From the NCBI GenBank assembly GCA_019775845.1, contig JADQAV010000009.1, forward strand, positions 62,001 through 126,000: 64,000 nucleotides of DNA. The letters are read 5' to 3'. A program made the translations under genes and the position numbers. The notes below the pieces were generated by a model. The model ran no database searches and had not been told where the DNA came from. It was given only the letters and a program-made list of their open reading frames with translations. The stretch's first letter is position 1. The number at the start of each line of letters is the position of its first letter. Origin of the DNA: Myrmaecium sp. VS I D KN 1 (lineage: Eukaryota > Ascomycota > Dothideomycetes > Valsariales > Valsariaceae). This document shows positions 36,583 through 48,176 of this stretch, piece after piece.

Positions 36583-37808
36583 ATGCCACCGAAGGCGCCC
36601 ATATCCTGGGGCTCCATGCCCTTCTTCTCTTCGACATGCCTTCGGGCTACGGCTGCGGCCAGCACGACTCCCTTTCTCTTCACCGCGACCACCACCACCA
36701 CCACCACCACCGCCATTCCCTCCCGAACCATCAAGTCCATCGCGGGCCACCCGAAGCCCTCCCGCTTCAACAAGCACCCGGACCTGCCGGTCCTCGGCTC
36801 GAGCAGCACGGCGGCGCTGGCCCGGAAGCTGGCGGCGGACACGCTGCCCCTGCGCACCGGCGCCCTCGCCGTCAAGCGCGGCATGACCGCCCTGTACGAC
36901 CCGGAGACCGGCAAGCGGACCCCCTGCACCGTCCTCCAGCTGGACCGATGCGAGGTGGTTGGGGTGAAGACGCGGCCGAAGCACGGCTACTGGGCCGTCC
37001 AGGTCGGCGCCGGCGCCAAGCACCCCAGCAACGTGCCCCGCCCGGAGCTGGGCGAGTACCGCGCCGCGGGCGTCGCCCCGAAGCGCTGGGTGAGCGAGTT
37101 CCGCGTCCGGGACGAGCACGGCATGCTCCCGACCGGCATGGCGATCGGGGCGGGCTGGTTCAAGGAGGGCCAGTTCGTGGACACGCGGAGCAAGAGTCGG
37201 GGCATGGGTTTCGAGGGTGTAAGTCGTCTTCGTCCTCTTTCACCTCCTCCCGTCGACGTGGCGGTCTCACTCGCACACATATCGCGCGGAGATGACGGCG
37301 GAAAAGGAAAAGCTTAGGACTGACCACAAACCCGCGGACAGGGCATGAAACGCCACGGCTTCGGCGGCCAGCCGGCCTCGCACGGTAACTCCCTCACCCA
37401 CCGCGCCATGGGTTCCGCCGGCGGCTCCCAGGGCAGCGGCTCCCGCGTCCTGCCCGGCAAGCGCATGCCCGGTCGCATGGGCGGCGAGCGCCGCACCATT
37501 CAGAACCTGAAAGTCATGCAGGTCGACGAGGAGAACGGCATCGTGGTCGTGTCCGGTACGTCGTACATCGTTTTGCTTAAAACTCTCCGCCGGGGGGGGG
37601 GGGGGGGGGGGGGNNCCCCCCCCCCCCCCCCCCCCCCCCCCCCAAGTTTGGATTCTTTTTGCTAACGCGATTCGTGATAGGACCCGTCGCTGGCCCGAAG
37701 GGCAGCATCGTCAAGATCCAAGACGCGATCAAGAAGCCGTGGCCCGAGGTCGAGCCGCCGATAATAGCGAAGGCGGCTGTGGAGGCGGCGCAGACTGCTG
37801 CTGCTTGA
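36583..37808 (+). CDS. Mitochondrial large-subunit ribosomal protein uL3m
   Basis: Homologue of yeast Mrpl9, bacterial L3-type, imported to the mitochondrial matrix. Exons 36583-37218, 37342-37555 and 37681-37808, 325 residues. The N-terminus is rich in Ser/Thr/Ala with a basic stretch, including eight Thr in a row, and fits a targeting peptide. The L3 core has GALAVKRGMTALYD, the hallmark GMKRHGFGGQPASHG (Gln222 in the loop modified in bacteria) and RMPGRMG. Intron 2 (37556-37680) contains a poly(G)-NN-poly(C) stretch, an assembly gap that does not touch coding sequence. The gene converges with med5. Confidence 0.95.
37592..37643. other. Assembly gap: G run, NN, C run
   Basis: Twenty-two G, two undetermined bases, then 28 C, inside intron 2 of the uL3m gene. 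The two homopolymers are reverse complements, so the true sequence and length are unknown. Confidence 0.95.
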
Positions 37809-38393
37809 GGTGTTTGATAAGCAGCGGAGGATTGGAGGATGGTGGTTGGACGACGCGAAGCGGGGCGAGAGAGGACGGCTTGTATATCTTACCCTGTATT
37901 ACACACACACATACGCGCGGGGGGAGAGCGGGAAAGGATGGGGGGAAGGAGTAGGGGGATCACATCCGGGAATGGAAGCCGGAACCGAGCATCACCGTCA
38001 AGCGTTTTTTTCACTGTCTTTCGATTCGATTTACGCAATTTATCTGCCTCTTCTTTTTTTGTATCTCACCGACGCGGAACCGGTGAAAGGAAAAGGAAAA
38101 GGATATACGACGGGGGGAAGCACAGATAGGAAAATTGTTATGCAATGCAGATCGTGCAACTTCTAAATTTAAATCCATGCGCTGTGTTCTAAATGAGTAA
38201 AAGATATCAGTTAAATAAGATCCAACGGAATCTCCCAAGATCATACAACAAGCATAAGAATGCGCTTAACATCCCAAGTCCTCCCCGATGCCACAAAGTG
38301 CAACATACCTTACCTAGGTACCTTATTGTTCCCGAAAGCGCGGACACGCCCCGACCCGGACGCCAAGCGAAGAGAAAAGCCAGCCCAGCACGC
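37809..38393. other. Convergent 3' intergenic region
   Basis: Between the stops of the uL3m gene and med5. It carries a perfect TACCTAGGTA palindrome at 38311-38320. No coding signal. Confidence 0.65.
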
Positions 38394-41300
38394 TCAAAGA
38401 TCCTTGCTCCAATCCATATCCTCATCCAAATCCAAGCCGTCGAAGATGTCGCCCATGCCCCCGCCGCCGGTGCCCAGCATGTCGTTGCCCAAGCCGTTGC
38501 CCAGGTCGAGCCCGCCCGTGCCGCCATCCACCGCTCCCGCGCCGCCTCCCAAGTCCATCCCCGCACCGCCATCCGTCCTGCCCAGGTCCAGCTGGTGCTG
38601 GTGTTGCTGCTGATGCGGATGGAGTGAATGGCCCAAGCCCACGCCTCCGGTGTCCGCGGCGTTCAGATTATCCATCTCCATGGCCATCATCGGATCTGTC
38701 GCCTGTCCCATGGCCCCGGCGTTGACATTGACGTTAACGCTGACGTCCGGCAAGGGGGCCACGTCCACGGCAAGTTGTGCCTCGACCCTACGGTGAAGGC
38801 GCACGATCGTTTCGGCAGTCAAGGGGTCCGTGGCGACACACTCGGCCGCGCTGTCGAACTCCGCTTTCAGCATCTCTCGGAGGTTCTGCTGGCGTCGGAT
38901 TGGTTGCGGTGCTGACGTTGGGGAGCCGATCCATGTGATAGGAAGGGGACTGTCGATGGTGCATGGAGCACAAATGATGGATGTGGCGATGTCGAGAGCG
39001 GCGGCTCCTTGGCCGGCCTCTGTTTGGGCCTTTACCTCTTCGATGATAGCACGCAGGACTTTCTTCGCTTTGTTGAGCTTCAGGGCAGAGATGACAAGGC
39101 GGTGGGTGTAGGCGGGAGGCGTGGGCGAGATGCCTGAAGTGGAGTTCCAGAGGACGAGCTGCTGGATCATGCCTTTGATGGACAGCTGAATGTTACTGCG
39201 TGGCGCGCCAGTCCATTGCCGAAGCTCGGAAGGCGAGCTTAAAGCGGTGCGCTCATAGTAGACATGTGGCTTGATAGCTTCGATGAGGGACTCCAGGGCT
39301 TGTCGCGCGGGGTCTCTTCTCCGTAGCGTTCTAAGGCAATGATCAAGCGGTCGAGCGACGATTGCTAAAATGGTCCCGTGCATCGACTGCGCGTCTCCAG
39401 AGATAGACGACGGACATATCATTCTCCGTAACAATTGTACAGTGATGTCAAGATCATCTTGCCGTTGCAGAGCGTGTGTGGTCAACCAGCTCAAGGCGCC
39501 CACAAGGGATGGAAGGAGAAAGGTTTCAAGCAGGTCTTTAAGTGTGTCAGCATGGTAATTACTGCGCGATTCGGGCAACACGAGACTCACAATCGATGCC
39601 GCCTTTGACTGTCTCCAATGTCAAGACACCGGACGAGCATGCAAACACGGTTTGACTGATGATAGTCGGAACAAGAAGGTAAAACTCCTGTGGACGGCAA
39701 GAAGACATGATCTCGTCGCCCATTGTCTGGTCGAACAGACCGCGAAACCAGCTCAGCATGTGACGATCCTGTTCCTCAGTCAACTGATCCGGGTTAAGGC
39801 TAACATAGCCGCTCTCGAGCAGCTGGGAGACAAAGTTGTCCGGAGGGAGTCCGATATCATGCCGTGTGAGCTCGAAACGATGCACGAATGCCAGGACAAG
39901 TAGTAAGATGGCACCGAACTCATCATATATCGGTTGGTATTCGCCTGGAGAGAGTTATGAGCATCCATCCAGCCAACTAGCGCACTTGCAACCTACCTTG
40001 GTCGTCCTCGTAACGCCATTGATCTAAGAGTTCACACACAGGATGTAGTATGCTCGCGGGAGAGGTGAACTGCAACATGATATCCAAAGCCTGAGGCCTT
40101 CGCGAGAGAGAATTGCAGACTGTCTTCAGAGACATGGTCTCCTTGGAAGCACAGAGGTTCCGGATGACCTGGACAATTGTTAGTCTCCCATAGTCCCGAC
40201 TGATGTGAGGGAATTAACCTCAGTTATTGCCTCGACAATGCCTACAGCATTGCCATCAATCCTTTCAAGGTCATTTAGCAGTTTATCTGTGCGCTCGATA
40301 TTGGCAGAGCATTGCGCCACGAGGTCATCCTTCATGAGCTTCCCAGTTTCCGGGAGCCCTGACATCGGAGGTTCTCCCAGTAGGCGTGGTATGTTCTGCA
40401 CCGCTACCAGCCCATGGAGGGCGCACGCTATCAAGAAGTCTTGACGAACATCTGATAGAAGACTTCCACTTCCTGTCATGTCGAATGCTTGTGAAAAGGA
40501 GGGGAACGCATTAGTGTCTACGTGACTGAGTGCCTGTGTGATACAAAACTCCGGCGTGAGTGGTGCGAACATCGAGGGAGCGATCAGCGTGAGTAAGATC
40601 GGTATTTTGTTGACGAGGAAGGATTTATAGCTAAGTATGGCGTGGTTATGTTCGTTGCGATACATGGCGTTGGACAACACGTCGAACGAGGCTGTGATTA
40701 GGTCTATAGACATGTTCTGGATGTCGCCTTTATACCGCATATGCAGGTAGTTGATGATGATGTGGTCATCGGTGAGAGGACGGCCGACGAGCAGAGCATT
40801 CAGGAAAATGTATAACCCTGCCCGTGTATTGATTAACGGCAGGTCAATGACAGATTCAAGTTGGATAGCCGCCACTTCTAGGTTTCCGCTCTGGTTCGCT
40901 CCTTCAACATCTCCGTTCGGTTCCTCTATCAGACCATGATGCTTCTGCTCTATCTCTAGCCTCTGAGATATGTGAAGAGCATTTGCCGTCTGGGTCTGCG
41001 CGAGAAACGGGATGAACATGGAGATCGAACGGATCAGGTTCTTGCGGATGTTGTTTGGCAAGGACGTAGCAATAACCTCCATTACCTTAGGGTTCTCGAG
41101 TAATGTGATGGCAAGCTGGCCAAGGCCTTCACGAACCCCAATCGCTTGCTGCGTTGGATGATGGACGCCGCCGGCCATCGCTTGCATGACCGAGTCGCTG
41201 TTATGGGAGGTGACCATGGCGGACATCCACATGGCCACGATGTCCAGGGCCTTTCGAGCTTCATCGGACGACCGTGGCCGGTCTCCCGGCCGGAAGGTAC

Positions 41301-41670
41301 TCGTTAGACGGCCTAGGATGAGCTCGTCCAACTCGGCTGGGCTGGTATGCCGGATTGATAGGTCCTCTGCGGAGTCATCCTTGGCGGCAGGTTCCGTAGG
41401 TCTGTCCCGAGAATACTTGAAAGCCACGATGAGCACATCGGCCGCATCCACCAGATTGGCTGATAATAGTGAATCCAGGTAGGCAATGACCAATGGATCC
41501 GAAGTGCTTGACGTACGCCGTCGAGGGCGGAGAAGGGCGTCCGCGATCTTACGGCCTTTCAATGGAGCTCGCTCATGCAATTGAGGCGCCAGAGACTGGA
41601 ACCTCTCGGACCGCACTCGCAATTTGAAGCAGCGGTCCAAGAATGCGGTCCATTGCTGCGAGTAATCCAT
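38394..41670 (-). CDS. med5: Mediator complex subunit 5 (Med5/Nut1)
   Basis: Tail-module subunit of the RNA polymerase II Mediator. Exons 41670-40219, 40168-39997, 39944-39591 and 39535-38394; introns 50, 52 and 55 nt; CDS 3120 nt, 1039 residues, phases closed. The joins produce family-like text such as DDQGEYQPIYDEFGAILLLV and KGGIDYLLETFLLPSLVGAL. Most of the protein is alpha-helical HEAT-like sequence without motifs. The last 130 residues are low complexity (VNVNVNAG, a Gln/His run, Gly/Asp-rich repeats) and end in acidic DLDEDMDWSKDL. The three minor introns are near the lower fungal size limit. Confidence 0.94.
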
Positions 41671-42435
41671 GGGGGCACAGACGCGGCCGGTTGCAGCGGT
41701 GGAGGATACTAGAGTTCAGAGGACCAGCCGTTGCATCGAGTCGTCATCGGTCGCCAGTTTTGAGAAGCATGTCCCGTCCCAGTGTAACGGATCACCAAGA
41801 TATTTGACGGACGGATTCAAGGAGTGCTCAGACGCAATGAGGTCCCGTCGGACTACGGATACGTGGTGTACAGGCCGGAGATGAACTCAAAAGGTGGACG
41901 GTTGGGGTGGCAGGGCAGCGCAGGGCAGCAGGGCCGCAGGGCTTCCCTTCCCGGAGGATGCAAGCGCCAGGGTCCACTCAAGGTTTGCAGCGTTTGCAGT
42001 CCCCGTTGCGGAGCCCCCTCCACCGGCCCTCGCCAATGAGAGAAAAATCCGGAAGAGAGAAAGGAAAAAAAAAGAAAAACAAAACAATAGACATGTGTTA
42101 CACAGACAAATTCCCCCGGATGTCCGCCGTGCATGCTCGTGTCCAGCTCACTCTGTCACTCTCCTCCAACCGCCAAACAGAAATCGGTCAATATATCGTA
42201 GTCAAAGAGACCCTCGTAGGTCTCAGTCGTATGCCATGCCAACGTCCACCAAAATCCAACGCAGCCGAATCAAACAAATGAACAAAAATGAAAAGCAGCG
42301 CATCTCTGCTGGTTAGAACGCCATGTTGCCCCGTATGTTTTTACGCCATGTGCTCCTCCCGAGGTCTGGCCCGCATCCCTCCGACGCAATGCCCAAAAAG
42401 CAGCACCTGCTCCTCTCGTGTCGCTAACTCAACCG
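41671..42435. other. Intergenic region
   Basis: The med5 promoter and the 3' region of the next minus-strand gene. An A-rich purine run lies near 42045-42085. No coding signal accepted. Confidence 0.6.
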
Positions 42436-43161
42436 TCACACTCGACCGCCTTCTGCACTTGCATCGTCCATGGTGTCCGGCGCTCTGGGTCCAACCATCC
42501 AGTCCTCCATCGCCAGCCACTGGCTCCACGTCTTCTCCGCCGCCTCAATTTCGGCCAGCTGTACGTTCTGCAGCGGCTTGAGGAAGGGCACCGTTTCGTG
42601 AGGCGACATGTCGTACTGATATTTGACCTTGGCCCAGCCGACGCTCTTCGCGGCGAAGAGGTAATTTCGGCGCTCGCACTCCTGCACCGGGCCGATGCCC
42701 TTGCGCCAGTCGTCGCCGAAGAAGCCGTGGAGGACGCCTTCGCGGTCGAAGCCCGTGACCACCAGTCGTCTGATATAGGGGACCAGGGACACCCAGACCG
42801 GCTGGCCTTGGCGCTGGGACGCAGGTACTGGGCCATGCCGGGGATGCGGCAGAACGTACGAAGAAGGGCCGGTCGCGTGCGGAGACTGCCCGCTCGAGCT
42901 GAAGACGGGGTGCTCGCTCCACTGAAACGGTAAGCAGATGTTGATCAAAGCGGCCAACGCCTGCACGCTTCCTTCGTGCTGCGCATGGTCGAGGAAGTAT
43001 CGCTGGCAGCTCTGGTAGGCGGGATGCCATTCGAAGATGTCGAACTGGGGGTCGCCGGGCGGGGGTTCGGTCGAACTTTCTGCGCCGGCCGTGAGGTGGC
43101 CTCCCCTCGCCGTGTAGGAAGGGTAGCCATTGGCCGGACCCGAGAAAAAGGAGCCTGACAT
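42436..43161 (-). CDS. Conserved fungal protein of unknown function
   Basis: Single-exon, 241 residues. After a Gly/Ser/Pro-rich N-terminus comes a conserved-looking core beginning FEWHPAYQSCQRYFLDHAQH, then PVWVSLVPYIRRLVVTG, GFFGDDWRKGIGPV and KVKYQYDMSPHETVP. I recall close homologues in many Pezizomycotina that are annotated, without good support, as an apoptosis-inhibitor-like protein. There is no signal peptide or membrane segment. No function should be inferred from that name. Confidence 0.8.
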   Translation of the reverse strand: MSGSFFSGPANGYPSYTARGGHLTAGAESSTEPPPGDPQFDIFEWHPAYQSCQRYFLDHAQHEGSVQALAALINICLPFQWSEHPVFSSSGQSPHATGPSSYVLPHPRHGPVPASQRQGQPVWVSLVPYIRRLVVTGFDREGVLHGFFGDDWRKGIGPVQECERRNYLFAAKSVGWAKVKYQYDMSPHETVPFLKPLQNVQLAEIEAAEKTWSQWLAMEDWMVGPRAPDTMDDASAEGGRV

Positions 43162-46100
43162 TGCTGCCCTACCGTCGGGTCAGCAGCTGTGAAGGGGAAA
43201 CGAACGGGAAATATATATAAAATCGGGAGCGATCTGGCTCTGACGTAGAGTGGAGAGGGGGGTCATGACGGGGAAGAGGAGTTACAGCAGAGAGAACAGC
43301 GGTACCTTTTGGCATGAGCAGAGATTGGGAGTTGGCTGAGCACGAGAAAGAATGGGCCGACTCTAAAGAGGGATATGCAGGCGGACCACGGATTGGCAGA
43401 GGATAGCAACGTAAGGTATGGTAGCGTAGGGCAGACTGTCAAAAGTAGCGTTAGGCGTTTCAATTTGTCTCTAGGGTCTCTGTATCTCGGTTTTAGTTGC
43501 GACTAGGGGGGCGGGGAGCACATGAGGTTTATATCCATCCTCGCTCGACGCTCCCGCCCCGAGGACGTGGTCCGGAGCGGGCGTTGGCGAGCGGGCTTGA
43601 GCGCCGCCGACGAAGGCCTCCAGCCTACTAGTTAGTACGCACCGTGAACGACTGGCAATCTTCGCGGCCGGGGTGTGATATTGAGGATTGCAGACTCGGT
43701 CAAGCCTCGAACCTGACCAGCTGGCGCCACAGGTTTAGGGCCCAGGGGACCGGCGGATCTGCCGCAAAAGTGCATCCGCCGCGTCTCTCGGGAGTGCGTG
43801 GGTCGTTGTGGCTGTGGCTGCCGACCCTGTCGCGACAAGGGCGAACAACCCTTGGGCTCTCTCTCTCTCACACCCTGCCGGCTACCTAGTGACTGACCTA
43901 CCTAGTGACCTGCCTTAGCGTCACCGTGTTGCGCCAGCCGCTCCCAACGACGAGACGCCATACAAGCTTCGCCGGTCGTCAGCCGTCAGCCATCAATATC
44001 GCCGGCCGCTCATTCGGTCGGTCATGGCAGATGCCGTCGCGGTGAACACAGCAGGGGGGTGGGGTGGAGGCATCGCGGCGCAGGAAGACGGCCAGAGGAC
44101 CGCCAGCGGATACAGATGAAGAGGCAGAGGCAGAGGCAGAGGCACAGAGGAGGGGGGGGCTGGCTCCTCCACCGGCCCTCGGAGGCCCCCGCGCACCTGC
44201 AGCAGCTCAGCTGGACACCGCCGAACCTGGGAAGACACGACGGGAAGGGGCTCGAAAGGACGAAAGGGAAAGGATGAGAAGAAAAAAAAACCCAAATTGA
44301 TACGTATCGTTTGTCCCCCCTCAAGCCCCCCAAGCACGACAAACACGACCACGGCCAGGTACCCCGGAAAAAACGCTGGCCAATGCTTGCTCGCTTGGCT
44401 GACCAGAGGCCTCGGAGGCGACGAGGAGTCGAGAACGCGGGACCCTGACTGGAAGGGACACCCCCATGCCCCCCTTGCGCTACGCTCAGATCTGCGTAAC
44501 TCGTTTCGGTGGCATCTCCATGCCGCCAGCTTCGTACCGAATCACCCCCCCAAAGTTCCAGGCCGCGTTCCTGATAGCAGGCCCCCTCCCCTCCGCAAAA
44601 GGGGGTTCAAATCCCCAACGAGCGACGAACGACGAGGAAAGCAGCGCAAGCAGCACCGTCCGTACCCCGTCGTGTTCGTCAGGAGACCCCTTTCCCCCCC
44701 GTGTCCACTTACCACGCGGTCCCCTCAAAAAACCTCCAACATGCTTTCCCCCGGTCGTAAGAGGTATGAAAGGGGTAATCACTCCAGGACCATCGCAGGG
44801 CCCGGACCGATATTGGAACTGCCCTGTACAGTGAGCACGGGGCCGACGCGCCGGATGGTCGGTGAATGTCCAATCATCCCGCCTATCGCCCACCCTTTTC
44901 AGCCTTCTTTTGCTTCGGAATGCGCCTGGCTGCTGCCGACCCGGCAACGTGGACGGGGGGGCGGTTCCGAGTAGCTAGCAGGTATCTCCGTTCAGCTGAA
45001 AGCTGAACCGCTTGGACTTGTTCCGTCCGTCAGTCAGTCAAAGGAGCCGCCGTATGTCCGAACCACGTTCCCGTCAAATCACGGGTGAAGGAGGAGGGCT
45101 GGGCTGGCTGGCTTCAACAGCCGAACGGCCCTTTCAGCTAGTCTCACCCGGCACCCCGGCGACCTGTGCCTGGGGACGGCTCTCACGTCTAACGCGGCCG
45201 AAATGCATGTCATTCCAAAGTATCCATGTCGCCGGGTTGCGGTGGCTTTTCCCTGCGACGTGGTTCGCTCTGCGGTAGCACGGCTGGTATTTTTTTTCCC
45301 TCCCTTCTCCCCTTCGCCGGGCAGAGCTCGGTCCAACACGGTTCGACGTCGGTCGTGTGAGAACGACGTCACGTTCGCCCATTTTTTTCCCCCCAACTTC
45401 ACACCGCCGCGAAATAATAGAGGGGTGTTGATTGGCAGCTCCCAATCAAAAGACCTCACACAGCCCCGATTACCCCGGAAGGAAGTCCCATCTTTCTGAC
45501 TTCATCGGGACCACTTAAATCGTAATGTTGCAGTGACTATCTCGGACAACCCCATGGAGCAGTTAGACCTTCCCTGAAGATGTGTCACTCCTCTTCAACG
45601 CCGACATATTCGGCCAGGGGGACGGCCGTTCTCTTTCCGAGCGGCTTCATCCGACAGAAATTTTGCAGCCACGATCTTTCTTTTTGAGTTTCCGTCCCGC
45701 GTCGGCGAACGAGCGACTGGCCCCCGTCCGATTTTTAGGGAGCTAGCAGGCTTACGGAGTGCCTACCTTAGTGCCAGAACAATGAATGAAGGGATTAAGG
45801 CGTCGTGGTGATGGTCGTTTAGTCGTTTTATCGCAGCCGAAACCTTCTAAACGGGGTTCGAGATATTCTCCGTGGTGGCGAGACGATCTGGAGCCCGCAG
45901 GAACGTGGTCAGGGGTTCGAACTGGCGCTAGGGAGCCACAAGCGACGGCTAAGAAACGATGCGTATAGGCAATTCGGGGTTACAGAAGTATGTACTTCTC
46001 TTCATACAAGGGAGATGGAAGAACGGGATTGCAAACGCGATGGGATTTTCGAAACTTATTACAGTGATCACTGGTCCATTCTACAGTAAGAGGTTACTGA

Positions 46101-46574
46101 AGTCGTTATATATGGACTGCATCTGTCAACTTTCGCAACAGAAAGGCTTCACAAACCGCCTCATCTGGACTTCAAGAGCTATATCAATGACTGCAATATA
46201 TTACAGCGGAAGCCCTTACGAGCGAATGATTCGATGGCGATTGTATCAGGCTGGTAACGATTCGAGCCGCGCCTGGGGCGGCCAGGCTACGTTCAGGCGC
46301 CAAGGCTTCGACGGCTTTCTCAGTCTCGACCCTTTTGATGTAAGCGAATCCCAGCTACCTATCGGAGCGTTGCGTGCGTGCTATGATAGCCAAACGCTTA
46401 GCTCTGGTGAACTTGAACCCCTCAACAACAACGACGACCGGGGAGCACACACCTCACCGATATACAGCAATTTCCTGATCCGGTCTTCACGAAGAGCGCC
46501 TAGTCCTCCAACTGCCTACGCACGCCTTTTTCCTTTGCCTTCTTTTCTTTCCTCCGAATCCACGCACTTTCGAC
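43162..46574. other. Long gene-poor region
   Basis: About 3.4 kb without a supported gene. The left part is the promoter of the gene ending at 43161, with TACCTA motifs at 43884-43903. Frames at 44297-44974 and 45959-46603 are long enough to notice but have no recognisable composition; the latter runs into the aldo-keto reductase start. A perfect tRNA-type B-box match at 44602-44616 lacks the rest of a tRNA. Confidence 0.45.
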
Positions 46575-48176
46575 ATGGCGCCTCAGCAATTTTCCCTCGC
46601 TAGCCGCGTCAAGGTACAGCAGCGTCCATCCCCGTGCCCCCCTCCGTGCGTCCGTCCAGCCAGACCCCCGTCCCGACTGACATCATCCCCAAGCTCTCCA
46701 ATGGTCTCTCCATGCCGGCCATCCACCTGGGTGTCTATCTCACCTCGGGCAACGAGACGAAACAGGCAGTGAAGAATGCACTAGAGGTAAGTGCAGTGGT
46801 TCTCATCTCGCCCGTCCCGCTTTCCTCACGATACCCTACATCGATGACCCCCGATTCGGATATGCTGAAACCGCCTCTAGGCAGGCTATCGGGCGTATGT
46901 TGGCCCCAGACATGGGCATTGTGATTTTCCCCTTGCGGCAGACTCTGGCTAACGACCGCATGCATCGATTAGCATTGACTCCGCCCAGATGTATGTTGAG
47001 GGACCCCCTTCAGCTCTCCCCAATTTTCTTCCGTTGCGCGCTCGGCATCCGCTCGGGCTGAAGCTGATTTGAAATTGTCGTGCAGGTACCACAACGAACG
47101 TGAGGTTGGACAAGCGATCCAAGAGTTCCTCGACAGCGACGCCAACGGCGCTGGGCTTAAGCGAGAGGACATCCACTTCACGAGCAAGCTGGCGTCGAAT
47201 GGCAGCTACGATGCCGCCCGCAAATCCATCAAGCAGTCCGTCAAGGCGTGTGGGCTTGGCTACATTGACCTCTTCCTGCTGCACAGTCCCTACGGCGGCA
47301 AGCAAGCCCGGCTGGAGAGCTGGCGCGCCGTCGAGGATGCGATCCAGGACGGCGAGGTCAAGATCGGAGGCGTCTCGAACTACGGAGTGAAACATGCAAG
47401 TCCGCCCTTTCCGCTTTTCCCCCATTCGTGTATTTGATTATGCCGCCCGCCGAATCTGCAAGGCTTGCCGCAGTACCGACCATTGACAGCATGCTCCTAT
47501 GCTGCAAACATCGGTTTGCCTTACTGGCCTCGTTGCGAGCAGAAGAGCGGGCGAACCACGTTCACAACCTTATTGGGAAGGGCACACAAGGCTGACAGCC
47601 GTTGTCAATTCTAGCTCGAAGAGCTGCTCGCTTCCAAACCACGCATCCCGCCCGCGGTCAACCAGATCGAAGTCCACCCGTTCAACACCCGGACCGACAT
47701 CACGTCCTTCTGCCAGCAGCACGGCATCGTCGTGGAAGCGTACGCGCCGCTGGCGCGCGCGCTGCGCATGAAGCACCCCACCATCGTCGCGCTGTCGACG
47801 AAATACTCGTGCACACCCGCGCAGCTGCTGGTGCGCTGGAGCCTGCAGCACGGCTACGTGCCCCTCCCCAAGAGCGTGAAGAAGCAGCGCATCGTCGAGA
47901 ACGCCGACGTGGGATTCTTCGAAATCGAGGAGGCGGACATGCGCACGCTGGATGGGTTGGATGAGTACCTAGTGACCGGTGAGTACTAACTAGCGGCAGT
48001 TCGCGCCGGTCCCCCCTCCCGACCAACCCCCATCTTCGCGATCACAACGTGGGTGAGACAGGTTGCCCGCGCCGTGGAGTCGTGTGGAGTTGCGTTGTGT
48101 GTTGTGCCCGAGCTGTCCTCTAACGAAAACGCTACGGCCGTCTCTCGCAGATTGGGATCCGACCGACTGCCCTTGA
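46575..48176 (+). CDS. Aldo-keto reductase
   Basis: NADPH-dependent carbonyl reductase of the AKR superfamily (TIM barrel, cytosolic); substrate unknown. Seven exons: 46575-46613, 46664-46786, 46881-46894, 46973-46990, 47086-47395, 47615-47978 and 48151-48176; 297 residues, phases closed. Exons 3 and 4 are 14 and 18 nt and together spell AGYRAIDSAQMYHNE with catalytic Asp and Tyr. The catalytic Lys is in FTSKLA and the His in LLHSPYG. Intron 5 (219 nt) has a GC donor (CAT|GCAAGT). The last exon gives the usual AKR ending [10 protein letters not shown]; ignoring it leaves a shorter end, VTGEY. Exon 1 is the least certain. Confidence 0.88.

Noticed and set aside
44581-44630. tRNA-like B box (GGTTCAAATCC)
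   Set aside because: The T-arm-like stem is imperfect, no A box stands at the right distance and the following seven bases have no acceptor-stem partner upstream.
45855-45930. Two GGTTCGA motifs suggesting tRNA genes
   Set aside because: Neither forms a five-base-pair T stem with a seven-base loop, and no D or anticodon arm can be drawn.
45959-46603. 214-codon plus-strand frame running into the AKR start
   Set aside because: It overlaps the AKR first exon in another frame, has no recognisable domain and may be chance in a less GC-rich stretch.
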